NCBI RefSeq assembly: GCF_900142645.1
Contig: NZ_FRBP01000002.1
Span: forward strand, 267,582 to 331,581
Reading direction: 5' to 3'
Length of the DNA stretch: 64,000 nt
Origin: Eubacterium callanderi
Lineage (GTDB): Bacteria; Bacillota; Clostridia; Eubacteriales; Eubacteriaceae
Part shown: positions 23,570 to 31,281 of the stretch, piece by piece
Position numbering within the stretch: position 1 is the stretch's first letter
How the letters are laid out: every line of letters starts with the position of its first letter
Notes under the pieces: generated by a model
The model's database searches: none
Seen by the model: only the letters and a program-made list of their open reading frames with translations
What the model was told of the DNA's origin: nothing
Made by a program: the position numbers and the translations under genes

Positions 23570-24394
23570 ATGGACAAGCTTTATATTAAAGACCTGGAGG
23601 TTTTTGCCAACCATGGTGTCTTTGAAGAAGAAAAAAGACTGGGGCAAAAATTCGTTATCTCTGTCACTCTGGATCTGGATATGCATGCCGCCGCAGTAAC
23701 CGGCGATCTGTCCAAATCTGTAAACTATGGTGAGCTCTGCGCGGAAATCGAAACGGAATTTCAACGGGAAAGCTACGACCTCATCGAAACTGCTGGTGAA
23801 AAACTGACAGATTATATTTTAAGCCGCTATAATCAGATAAAGGGCGTAAGCGTTCTGGTAAAAAAGCCATGGGCGCCGATTCATAAACCCCTTGACTACG
23901 CTGCCATCGAAATCAACCGAAGCTGGCACCGTGCTTTCATTGCCTTTGGCTCAAACCTCGGTGACCGTGAAAAGAATATTCAAACCGCCATTGATTCGCT
24001 ATCCGCCCGAAGCGATATCCGCCTGCTTAATCAATCCAGCATCATCGAAACTGAGCCATGGGGATATGCCGAACAGGACACCTTTTTAAATGGCGTGATG
24101 GAAATAGAAACCACCCTGTCCCCCGCTGATCTGATGACCCTGCTGCTGGACACTGAAAAACTTCTGAAACGCGAACGCGTGATTCATTGGGGACCGCGCA
24201 CACTGGATCTCGACATCCTGTTTTATGACAGACTGGTATATGACCACCCGCACATTACCCTTCCACACCCCAGAGTGCAGGACCGGCTTTTTGTCCTGGA
24301 GCCCATGGTGGAAATCGCTCCCTGGTACATTCATCCTGTGCTTGGTAAAAGCATGACTGAGCTTGTGGAGCAATTAAAAAAGTCTGAAGTATAG
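23570..24394 (+). CDS. folBK: Bifunctional dihydroneopterin aldolase / HPPK (FolB-FolK fusion)
   Basis: The 274 residues hold two enzymes in a row. Residues 1-117 are FolB (LYIKDLEVFANHGVFEEEKR, SVNYGELCAEIE, YDLIETAGEKLTDYIL, KPWAPIHKPLDYAAIEI). Residues about 121-274 are FolK (AFIAFGSNLGDREKNIQ, IIETEPWGYAEQDTFLNGV, RVIHWGPRTLDLDILFYD, LPHPRVQDRLFVLEPMVEI). The fusion would make hydroxymethyl-dihydropterin and pyrophosphorylate it for FolP. FolB-FolK fusions occur elsewhere in Firmicutes. It is the last gene before a strong terminator. Confidence 0.95.
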   Translation: MDKLYIKDLEVFANHGVFEEEKRLGQKFVISVTLDLDMHAAAVTGDLSKSVNYGELCAEIETEFQRESYDLIETAGEKLTDYILSRYNQIKGVSVLVKKPWAPIHKPLDYAAIEINRSWHRAFIAFGSNLGDREKNIQTAIDSLSARSDIRLLNQSSIIETEPWGYAEQDTFLNGVMEIETTLSPADLMTLLLDTEKLLKRERVIHWGPRTLDLDILFYDRLVYDHPHITLPHPRVQDRLFVLEPMVEIAPWYIHPVLGKSMTELVEQLKKSEV

Positions 24395-24437
24395 GAATCT
24401 TATGCGCTCTTTCAATCCCGCTGCGGACAAAAATGTT

Positions 24438-24483
24438 CCCGGTAAAAACAGTCCTTTTTTCCTGTTTTTACCGGGATTTTTAT
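24438..24483 (+). terminator. Terminator of folate operon
   Basis: CCCGGTAAAAACAG (24438-24451) pairs with CTGTTTTTACCGGG (24462-24475), followed by ATTTTTATT. Confidence 0.9.
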
Positions 24484-24512
24484 TAAAATTTCATTAATTC
24501 AAAAGTTTTGTA

Positions 24513-24541
24513 TTGTTAAAATGACCCAACAAGAGTATACT
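24513..24541 (+). promoter_or_regulatory. Promoter of fructose-bisphosphate aldolase gene
   Basis: TTGTTA (24513-24518) and TATACT (24536-24541) are 17 bases apart, 56 bases before the start codon. Confidence 0.65.
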
Positions 24542-24596
24542 AGTAAGTGAAATAAATCAAACAAATTTAAACGAGCTACGACTCAGGAGGTTTGAA

Positions 24597-25526
24597 ATGG
24601 GACTAGTAACTTCTACTGAAATGTTTAAGAAAGCATATGAAGGCAAGTACGCGATAGGCGCTTTTAATGTAAACGATATGGAGATCATCCAGGGGATCGT
24701 TGAAGCAGCGCAGGAAGAGCAGGCCCCTTTGATTTTACAGGTATCCGCCGGTGCCCGAAAATACGCCAATCCAGTTTATCTAAAAAAGCTGGTTGAAGCA
24801 GCGGTTGAAACCACAGATCTGGATATCTGCCTGCATCTGGACCACGGCGCAGATTTTGAAATCTGTAAATCCTGTGTTGATGGAGGCTTTACCTCTGTCA
24901 TGATCGACGGCTCTAAATATCCCTTTGAAGAAAATATCGCATTGACTAAAAAAGTAGCCGCCTATGCCCATGATCACGGTGTAGTCGTGGAAGCCGAGCT
25001 TGGAAAACTGGCAGGCATTGAAGATGCCGTAAATGTAGGTGACCATGAAGCCTCCTTTACTGATCCGGATGAAGCTGTCGAGTTTGTCGAAAGAACAGGA
25101 TGTGATTCCTTAGCCATTACCATTGGCACCAGCCACGGTGCTTTTAAATTCAAAGGCACTCCAAAGCTGGATTTTCCAAGACTGGAAAAAATCTCCGGCC
25201 TGCTGCCAGGCTACCCGTTGGTACTCCACGGATCTTCCAGTGTTCCCAAAGAATTTGTCGATTTGTGTAACCAGTACGGCGGCGCCATTCCAGGCGCACA
25301 GGGTGTCCCAGAAGATATGCTGCGTGAAGCTGCCAAATGGGGCGTCTGCAAGATCAATATCGACACAGATCTGAGACTGGCCATGACTGCCTCTATCCGT
25401 AAAGTCTTTGTAGAACAGCCGCAGGTCTTTGACCCAAGAGAGTACCTTGGACCAGGCCGCACCGCCATTAAAGCCATGGTTGCCCATAAGCTGAAGGATG
25501 TCCTGGGCTGCGCAGGCAAGCTTTAA
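24597..25526 (+). CDS. fba: Class II fructose-1,6-bisphosphate aldolase
   Basis: This 309-residue zinc-dependent aldolase is preceded by AGGAGG. It shows YAIGAFNVNDMEIIQGIVEA, APLILQVSAGARKYA, CLHLDHGADFE (zinc His, catalytic Asp), GFTSVMIDGSKYPFEENI, EAELGKLAGIED, LAITIGTSHGAFKFKG, PLVLHGSSSVP (zinc His) and ICKINIDTDLRLA. It cleaves fructose-1,6-bisphosphate to DHAP and glyceraldehyde-3-phosphate in glycolysis and gluconeogenesis. It has its own promoter and terminator. Confidence 0.96.
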   Translation: MGLVTSTEMFKKAYEGKYAIGAFNVNDMEIIQGIVEAAQEEQAPLILQVSAGARKYANPVYLKKLVEAAVETTDLDICLHLDHGADFEICKSCVDGGFTSVMIDGSKYPFEENIALTKKVAAYAHDHGVVVEAELGKLAGIEDAVNVGDHEASFTDPDEAVEFVERTGCDSLAITIGTSHGAFKFKGTPKLDFPRLEKISGLLPGYPLVLHGSSSVPKEFVDLCNQYGGAIPGAQGVPEDMLREAAKWGVCKINIDTDLRLAMTASIRKVFVEQPQVFDPREYLGPGRTAIKAMVAHKLKDVLGCAGKL

Positions 25527-25542
25527 ACAAAACTAAATATCC

Positions 25543-25573
25543 ATCCGGAATGCGCGGCATTCCGGATTTTTTT
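25543..25573 (+). terminator. Terminator after fba
   Basis: ATCCGGAATGC pairs with GCATTCCGGAT, followed by seven T. Confidence 0.9.
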
Positions 25574-25616
25574 ATGGTATAATCATTCTATAATCTATAA
25601 AAAATAAGGAAGTTTA

Positions 25617-26582
25617 ATGAAACAATATACCATTGATGAAAACTCAGGAAACCAGCGTCTTGACCGATACCTGTCCAAGCTCATGCCCCTGGCGGACAGA
25701 AATTTTTTGCAAAAGATGCTGCGCAAAAAAAGAATCAAGCTTAACGGCGTCCGGGCCGAGCCCAAAGACATGATCCATAGCGGTGACACCGTCCAAGTCT
25801 ATTTTTCCGAAGAAACCATCGCAGGCTTTCAGGAAAAAAAAGTACAGCGGCATTTTGACCTGAAACCGGAAATCAAAAAAATATTTGAACCTCCGGTCTA
25901 TGAGGATGACCATCTGCTGGTCGTCAACAAGCCCGCCGGCCTTTTAAGCCAGGCAGATTCCTCCGGCAATATTTCATTGATCGACGCGGCGCGGACCTAC
26001 CTGAAAAAAAATGCGACTGATACTAAAGCTTTTGAAGTCGTCATTTCCAACCGGCTGGACCGCAATACCAGCGGTATTATCCTCATGCCAAAGGACTACC
26101 CAACCCTACAGACCGTGAATGCTGCTATCCGGGAGCGTCAGGCTTTAAAAGAATATCATACTATTGTGTTGGGTGTACTAAAAAAGCCCGGTACTCTTAC
26201 CGGCTTTTTAACCAAGGACACCATTGAAAACAAATCAGCAATCCAGAGTCAGTCTGAGAAAGGAGCCAAGGAGGTCCGTCTGGACTACTGTCCTCTCATG
26301 AATAACGGCAAGTTCACACTTCTGGAAATAACCCTTCACACCGGGCGTTCACACCAGATTCGCTCACAGCTTGCCGACTACGGCTTTCCCATCATCGGCG
26401 ACTACAAGTATGGCGACGCTTCCATCAACCGGCATTTTAGCCAGAAATACGGCTTAAAGCACCATCTGCTGCACAGCCGCCACTATGCCATAAAAGACCT
26501 GGAATATGACTTCACAGCCCCTTATCCATTGCTCTTTAAGCAGCTTTTAAAGGAATTAAATCTGGATAGGGAGGCACTTTAA
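25617..26582 (+). CDS. RluA family RNA pseudouridine synthase
   Basis: This 321-residue protein has an N-terminal S4-like RNA-binding domain (residues ~10-65, QRLDRYLSKLMPLADRNFLQ and KRIKLNG) and a pseudouridine synthase domain from about 92 (VYEDDHLLVVNKPAGLLSQ). The catalytic motif RLDRNTSG lies at 146-153 with D148 as nucleophile; HTGRSHQIRSQLADYGFPI and IGDYKYGD follow. It isomerises specific uridines, probably in rRNA; the exact site cannot be read from sequence. recU starts 1 base after its stop. Confidence 0.92.
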   Translation: MKQYTIDENSGNQRLDRYLSKLMPLADRNFLQKMLRKKRIKLNGVRAEPKDMIHSGDTVQVYFSEETIAGFQEKKVQRHFDLKPEIKKIFEPPVYEDDHLLVVNKPAGLLSQADSSGNISLIDAARTYLKKNATDTKAFEVVISNRLDRNTSGIILMPKDYPTLQTVNAAIRERQALKEYHTIVLGVLKKPGTLTGFLTKDTIENKSAIQSQSEKGAKEVRLDYCPLMNNGKFTLLEITLHTGRSHQIRSQLADYGFPIIGDYKYGDASINRHFSQKYGLKHHLLHSRHYAIKDLEYDFTAPYPLLFKQLLKELNLDREAL

Positions 26583-26583
26583 T

Positions 26584-27126
26584 ATGGGATACTGGCACAG
26601 CCGCGGCCTGCGCGGCAGTTATCTTGAGGAATGCATTAACCAGACTAACAAAATTTATCTTGAGCAGGGGCTGGCCGTTGTCCAAAAACTTCCAACCGCC
26701 ATTAAGCCCATAGAGCTGGACCCGGGCAAAGGAACTATTAAGCTGGCTTATTTTGAAGAAAAGAGCACCGTCGACTATATGGGCAATGTCCAGGGTATTC
26801 CCATCTGTTTTGACGCCAAGGAAACCAACCAGAAACGGCTCCCTATCGCCAATATTCACGAGCATCAGATCGAGTTCATGGACGCCTTTAACCGACAGGA
26901 GGGCTTGTCTTTTCTCATCGTTTGGTTTAAACTATTTGATGAACACTACTTATTGCCCTATGAGACTTTAAAGGCTTACTGGGACGCAGCCAAAAAGGAT
27001 GGCCGCAAGTCCATTCCCTACGCCGCCTTTGATAAAAAATATCAGATTCATTCCTGCGGCAATATTCTGGTACATTATCTTGAGACGCTTAACGTCTATT
27101 TAAATGATAAAGGAGAAACATCATGA
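26584..27126 (+). CDS. recU: Holliday junction resolvase RecU
   Basis: This 180-residue protein matches RecU of Firmicutes: SRGLRGSYLEECINQTNKIY at the N-terminus, LPTAIKPIEL, and the nuclease core STVDYMGNVQGIPICFDAKE (acidic D, then E of the DAKET motif). LPIANIHEHQIEFMDAFNRQ and IPYAAFDKKYQI follow. RecU resolves Holliday junctions and modulates RecA. It overlaps luxS by 4 bases and follows the RluA gene, an unusual mixed operon. Confidence 0.93.
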   Translation: MGYWHSRGLRGSYLEECINQTNKIYLEQGLAVVQKLPTAIKPIELDPGKGTIKLAYFEEKSTVDYMGNVQGIPICFDAKETNQKRLPIANIHEHQIEFMDAFNRQEGLSFLIVWFKLFDEHYLLPYETLKAYWDAAKKDGRKSIPYAAFDKKYQIHSCGNILVHYLETLNVYLNDKGETS

Positions 27127-27602
27127 AAAAAATCGCAAGCTTTACTGTTAACCATATTGATTTATTGCGTGGAATCTATGTTTCACGTAAGGATTACTGC
27201 GGAGATGACTGCATCACCACCTTTGATATCCGCATGAAGGAGCCAAACCGCGAGCCGGTTATCAATACCGCCGAGCTTCACACCATCGAACATCTCGGTG
27301 CTACTTATCTGCGCAATGACCTTGAACTCAGTGAAAAAATCGTCTATTTTGGGCCCATGGGCTGCCGCACCGGCTATTACCTGCTGATGAAAGGTGACCT
27401 GACCTCAAATGACGTGGTGCCTCTGGTAACAGACCTCTTTAAGTTTATGGCTGATTTTGAGGGGGATGTCCCCGGCGCTGCCCCGAGAGACTGCGGTAAT
27501 TATCTTGATATGAATCTGGGTATGGCAAAGTATGAATCTAAAAAATTTCTTGATGAAGTTTTAATGAATCTGACTGACGACAATCTGATTTACCCCGAAT
27601 AA
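27123..27602 (+). CDS. luxS: S-ribosylhomocysteine lyase LuxS
   Basis: This 159-residue protein carries the LuxS metal site H53-x3-H57 (HTIEH) and C124 in PRDCGNYLDM, the catalytic region GPMGCRTG (C81), and FTVNHIDLLRGIYVSRKD at the start. It splits S-ribosylhomocysteine to homocysteine and the AI-2 precursor DPD, and so serves both methyl-cycle recycling and AI-2 production. It overlaps recU and ends in a terminator. Confidence 0.97.
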   Translation: MKKIASFTVNHIDLLRGIYVSRKDYCGDDCITTFDIRMKEPNREPVINTAELHTIEHLGATYLRNDLELSEKIVYFGPMGCRTGYYLLMKGDLTSNDVVPLVTDLFKFMADFEGDVPGAAPRDCGNYLDMNLGMAKYESKKFLDEVLMNLTDDNLIYPE

Positions 27603-27614
27603 ACTTATGGTTCT

Positions 27615-27650
27615 GCGGGCTTCCGACTACATCGGCAGCCCGTTTTTTAG
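27615..27650 (+). terminator. Terminator after luxS
   Basis: CGGGCT pairs with AGCCCG (27637-27642) across a TCCGACTACATCGGC-like inner stem, followed by six T. Confidence 0.85.
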
Positions 27651-28223
27651 TTGTTCCTTGACAAAAAGAATCTTTGTATTAATTTACTTAGCAAGCTAAA
27701 TATATTGTTTAAAGTTATATTTCGGGATGGATTAGGCAAATGCAGGAAGATAATTTTTATTATACAGTATTTTTTAATCCCCAACAGGCAAAAGGTTCTG
27801 CTGAACCTTGAAACCTCTGAATATTGTGTAACCTATACCCAGTCTATGGTAATTCTTTTTCTTTTTGAGACGCAAAAATTTTATGGTAACAACCAAGGTA
27901 ACCCACAGAAAAATTCTTGTTCTGGCAATCGTCATCGCCGGCGCTTTTATTATGGGTACAGCTTGACTGGCGGCGCGCCAAACTTTGGAGCGTTGATCAT
28001 CGGCCAGATTTTTCAGCTCATCGGTGAGGTGGCCAAGGTGCTCGCGAGCAAAAAAATCAAAAAAGTGCCGGTTGTCACCGCCAAAGGAGTATTGGCATGC
28101 GTCGTGTGGCGTTTCACTATTATGCATTATATCTTCAAACTGTTTTTCAGTGGCATAGATAAATGAAAATTTTCATTAAAGTGTGCCAAAAAAAGTAAAA
28201 TTTTGTTCTTAAATTAAAAAATA
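27651..28223. other. Gene-free stretch with a GC-rich remnant (about 27925-28110)
   Basis: No convincing gene is present. Open frames on both strands lack ribosome-binding sites and recognisable domains. A 27-codon frame at about 27883 (MVTTKVTHRKILVLAIVIAG, signal-peptide like) stops at TGA, and the next ~180 bases are clearly GC-richer than the surroundings and read as hydrophobic sequence such as FGALIIGQIFQLIGEVAKVL in one frame. This looks like a decayed membrane or secreted protein gene. The 28111-28223 part is AT-rich and precedes the hydrogenase-maturation promoter. Confidence 0.45.
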
Positions 28224-28252
28224 TTGCGACCAACTAAAAACTGTGCTATAGT
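28224..28252 (+). promoter_or_regulatory. Promoter of hydrogenase-maturation operon
   Basis: TTGCGA (28224-28229) and TATAGT (28247-28252) are 17 bases apart. Transcription would start about 250 bases before the first gene. Confidence 0.7.
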
Positions 28253-28258
28253 AAATTC

Positions 28259-28437
28259 ATACTAGCAGATCGGCTGTCCGAGAGGCTTCGTGCCAATCCT
28301 AAGCAAGGCTGCCAGTTTTACAAAAGTATCGTGCTGAAGGTAAGGGATTTCCCAAACCGCGAAGGCGGGCAAATAACCACGGGTTGCCAATGTGTTCATT
28401 TTTAATGAAATTGGGCAAGCCTTATTTTGTTATGATC
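28259..28437 (+). promoter_or_regulatory. Structured leader of the TM1266-hydE-hydG-hydF operon, class unknown
   Basis: The leader is GC-rich compared with its surroundings and contains several local helices: GGGATTTCCC, CCGC-GAAG-GCGG (tetraloop-capped), and a long stem GGTTGCCAAT (about 28382-28391) with ATTGGGCAAGCC (28410-28421). It is followed by a separate intrinsic terminator before the first start codon. Promoter, folded RNA and terminator together look like a riboswitch or attenuator. I could not match TPP, SAM, cobalamin, THF, c-di-GMP or Moco consensus sequences by eye. Confidence 0.5.
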
Positions 28438-28472
28438 GCTCCCTGAGCCTTTTTCGGCACAGGGAGCTTTTG
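28438..28472 (+). terminator. Terminator in the hydrogenase-maturation leader
   Basis: GCTCCCTG (28438-28445) pairs with CAGGGAGC (28460-28467), followed by TTTTGCATTTT. It lies about 40 bases before the first start codon, so it must be bypassed for expression. Confidence 0.8.
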
Positions 28473-28511
28473 CATTTTGATACTTTTACATTACTAAGAA
28501 AGGAAGATGCT

Positions 28512-28766
28512 ATGGAAACACGAATCGCATTAATTGGAATTATTGTTGAAACCCCCGATTCGGTAGAAAGTCTCAACGCCATTTTACATGACTACTCCGA
28601 ATTTATAATCGGCAGAATGGGCATTCCCTACAAACAACGTAATGTGTCCGTCATCAGTGTCATTGTCGATGCCCCCACGGATGTGATCAGCGCATTATCC
28701 GGGAAGCTGGGCATGCTGCCAAATGTTAATGCCAAAACCGTTTATTCAAAATTGCCATCACAGTAA
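28512..28766 (+). CDS. TM1266-like regulator of the iron-only hydrogenase system
   Basis: The ATG at 28512 is preceded by AAGGAAG; 84 residues. The ferredoxin-like (ACT/NikR-C type) fold shows METRIALIGIIVETPDSVES, LHDYSEFIIGRMGIPY, and VISVIVDAPTDVISALSGKLG. Small proteins of this TM1266 type are regularly encoded beside hydE/hydG/hydF and are annotated as hydrogenase-system regulators, but their mechanism is not established. The gene opens the maturation operon, 3 bases before hydE. Confidence 0.88.
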   Translation: METRIALIGIIVETPDSVESLNAILHDYSEFIIGRMGIPYKQRNVSVISVIVDAPTDVISALSGKLGMLPNVNAKTVYSKLPSQ

Positions 28767-28769
28767 ACA

Positions 28770-29810
28770 ATGAAAGAACTAATCTGTAAGCTGGAACAAA
28801 ATGAGTCGCTAGAAAAGGACGAATGGATTCAACTGATTACCGAACAGACACCGGAGCTCTCGGCCTTTCTCTTTGAGAAGGCCCGTAGCCAGGCTCAAAA
28901 ATATTATGGCAACCGGATTTACACCCGAGGACTCATTGAATTCTCTAACTACTGTAAAAACGACTGTTACTACTGCGGTATCCGCAGAGGTAATGGCTGT
29001 GTAAAACGCTACCGGCTTTCCGAGGATAACATCATGGACTGCTGTGCCACTGGCTACAAACTGGGTTTCAGAACTTTCGTTCTCCAGGGCGGTGAGGACC
29101 CCTGGTTTAACGATGATCGGATGTGCCGCATCGTCGGACGTATCCGCCACACCTATCCTGACTGCGCCATTACCCTGTCATTGGGCGAACGCAGCGCCGA
29201 ATCCTATAAACGTCTTTACGCTGCCGGTGCGAACCGTTATCTTTTAAGGCATGAAACAGCAAATTTTTCACATTATCATACTCTGCATCCCAAAGCGCTT
29301 TCTCCCGAAAGACGCCAGAGATGTCTGTATAATCTTAAATCCATCGGCTATCAGGTAGGCACAGGCATGATGGTCGGTTCACCCGGACAGACGGCTGAGC
29401 ATCTGGCCGAGGATCTTTTATTCATGAAAGCACTGGAACCATCCATGGTGGGCATAGGGCCTTTTATTCCCCAAAAGGATACCCCTTTTGGCAAAAAAAG
29501 GGCAGGTACTCTGGAGCAAACCCTTTTCTTAATTGGTCTGATCCGCCTCATGCTGCCAAATGCCCTGATACCGGCAACTACTGCCCTGGGAACCATTGAC
29601 CCCAGCGGCCGTGAAAAAGGTGTGCTGGCAGGTGCCAATGTGGTCATGCCAAATCTGTCACCCCTTACAGTACGAAAAAAATATGCCTTGTATGACAACA
29701 AAATCTGTACCAGAGACGAGGCGGCCGAGTGCCGTTCCTGCCTTCAGAAGCGTATGCGCCGGATCGGCTATAATCTGGCTGTAGACCGCGGTGACGCGGT
29801 CAAAAAATAA
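28770..29810 (+). CDS. hydE: [FeFe]-hydrogenase maturase HydE (radical SAM)
   Basis: This 346-residue radical-SAM TIM barrel has the cluster motif C62-x3-C66-x2-C69 in NYCKNDCYYCGI, preceded by YGNRIYTRGLIEFS. It continues with LQGGEDPWFND, ITLSLGERSAESYKRLYAAG, YLLRHETA, GTGMMVGSPGQT, and GIGPFIPQKDTPF. HydE works with HydG and HydF to build the 2Fe subcluster of the H-cluster, acting on the HydG iron-cysteine synthon. It lies between the TM1266-like gene and hydG in the maturation operon. Confidence 0.96.
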   Translation: MKELICKLEQNESLEKDEWIQLITEQTPELSAFLFEKARSQAQKYYGNRIYTRGLIEFSNYCKNDCYYCGIRRGNGCVKRYRLSEDNIMDCCATGYKLGFRTFVLQGGEDPWFNDDRMCRIVGRIRHTYPDCAITLSLGERSAESYKRLYAAGANRYLLRHETANFSHYHTLHPKALSPERRQRCLYNLKSIGYQVGTGMMVGSPGQTAEHLAEDLLFMKALEPSMVGIGPFIPQKDTPFGKKRAGTLEQTLFLIGLIRLMLPNALIPATTALGTIDPSGREKGVLAGANVVMPNLSPLTVRKKYALYDNKICTRDEAAECRSCLQKRMRRIGYNLAVDRGDAVKK

Positions 29811-29832
29811 GTTTAGCTAAGGAAGTATCAAA

Positions 29833-31251
29833 ATGTACAATAAGGAATCATCAACCGCAACTGAATTCATCAACCACGAAGAAATTTTAGAAACTCTTGA
29901 ATACGCAGAGGCCAACAAAAATAACAGAGAGCTCATCGACAGCCTCATTGAGCGCGCAAAAGACTGCAAAGGCCTGACCCATCGGGAAGCCGCTGTGCTG
30001 CTGGAATGTGAGCTTGAGGATGAAAATGAAAAAATGTATTCCCTCGCCAAGAAAATTAAACAGAAATTTTATGGCAACCGGATCGTCATGTTTGCCCCGC
30101 TCTACCTGTCAAACTACTGTATCAATGGCTGTGTCTATTGCCCTTATCACCGTCAGAACAAGCATATCCGGCGAAAAAAACTGACCCAGGAAGAAATACG
30201 CGATGAGGTAATTGCCCTCCAGGATATGGGACATAAGCGTCTGGCTCTGGAAACCGGCGAAGATCCAGCCAACAATCCCATTGAGTACGTGCTGGAGAGC
30301 ATCAAGACTATTTACGGCATCAAACATAAAAACGGCGCCATCCGCCGTGTCAATGTCAACATTGCTGCCACCACAGTAGAAAACTATAAAAAGCTTAAAG
30401 ATGCCGGTATTGGCACTTATATTTTATTCCAGGAAACCTACCATAAAGAAAACTATGAAAAACTGCACCCTACAGGGCCAAAGCATGACTACGCTTACCA
30501 TACTGAAGCCATGGACCGCGCCATGGATGGCGGTATTGATGATGTGGGCATCGGCGTTCTATTCGGGCTCAATATGTACCGTTACGACTTCATAGGGCTT
30601 TTAATGCACGCCGAACACCTGGAAACCGCAAAGGGCGTCGGGCCGCACACCATCTCTGTACCGCGTATCCGCTCTGCGGACGATATTAACCCCGATTCCT
30701 TCTCCGATGCCATCTCTGATGAAATCTTCCAGAAAATCGTCGCGGTTCTCCGCATTGCTGTGCCTTACACAGGGATGATCATCTCAACCCGGGAATCCCA
30801 GAAAACCCGTGAAAAGGTTCTGGATCTGGGTATTTCCCAAATCAGCGGAGGCTCCAGCACCTCTGTCGGCGGCTATGTCGAGCCCGAAAAGAAAGAGGAT
30901 AACTCTGCCCAGTTTGATGTCAGTGATACTCGTACCCTTGATGAAGTAGTCAACTGGCTGTTACAACTTGGCTATATTCCAAGCTTCTGCACGGCCTGTT
31001 ACCGCGAGGGACGTACTGGCGACCGGTTTATGAGTCTGGTAAAGGCTGGACAGATTGCCAACTGCTGTCAGCCCAACGCACTGATCACACTGAAAGAATA
31101 CCTTGAGGACTACGCCAGCCCCGATACCAAAGCCAAAGGGGACTTTGTCATTAACGAGGAATTAAAGGACATTCCAAAGGATAAAGTGCGAAATATCGCC
31201 ATTGAAAACCTCAAGGCTATCTCCCAGGGCCAGCGGGATTTCCGCTTCTGA
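29833..31251 (+). CDS. hydG: [FeFe]-hydrogenase maturase HydG (tyrosine lyase, radical SAM)
   Basis: This 472-residue protein has the ThiH-like radical-SAM motif C96-x3-C100-x2-C103 in NYCINGCVYCPYH. It continues with LALETGEDPANNP, VNVNIAATT, YILFQETYHKENYEKLHP, DVGIGVLFGLNMY, and the C-terminal auxiliary-cluster motif beginning FCTACYREGRTG, with the third Cys about 22 residues on (IANCCQPNA). HydG splits tyrosine to give the CO and cyanide ligands and the Fe(CO)2(CN) synthon. It lies 22 bases after hydE. Confidence 0.97.
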   Translation: MYNKESSTATEFINHEEILETLEYAEANKNNRELIDSLIERAKDCKGLTHREAAVLLECELEDENEKMYSLAKKIKQKFYGNRIVMFAPLYLSNYCINGCVYCPYHRQNKHIRRKKLTQEEIRDEVIALQDMGHKRLALETGEDPANNPIEYVLESIKTIYGIKHKNGAIRRVNVNIAATTVENYKKLKDAGIGTYILFQETYHKENYEKLHPTGPKHDYAYHTEAMDRAMDGGIDDVGIGVLFGLNMYRYDFIGLLMHAEHLETAKGVGPHTISVPRIRSADDINPDSFSDAISDEIFQKIVAVLRIAVPYTGMIISTRESQKTREKVLDLGISQISGGSSTSVGGYVEPEKKEDNSAQFDVSDTRTLDEVVNWLLQLGYIPSFCTACYREGRTGDRFMSLVKAGQIANCCQPNALITLKEYLEDYASPDTKAKGDFVINEELKDIPKDKVRNIAIENLKAISQGQRDFRF

Positions 31252-31281
31252 TTGTTTGGCAGACATTAAAAAGGAGTATTT

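Noticed and set aside
27965..27985. GGCGCGCC rare-cutter-like site as a sign of vector or construct
   Set aside because: A single 8-base site in a GC-rich remnant is explained by chance; no vector sequence surrounds it.
27651..28166. 171-codon plus-strand frame after luxS, and a 117-codon frame opposite it
   Set aside because: No ribosome-binding site, no domain, odd composition; the region looks like a remnant.
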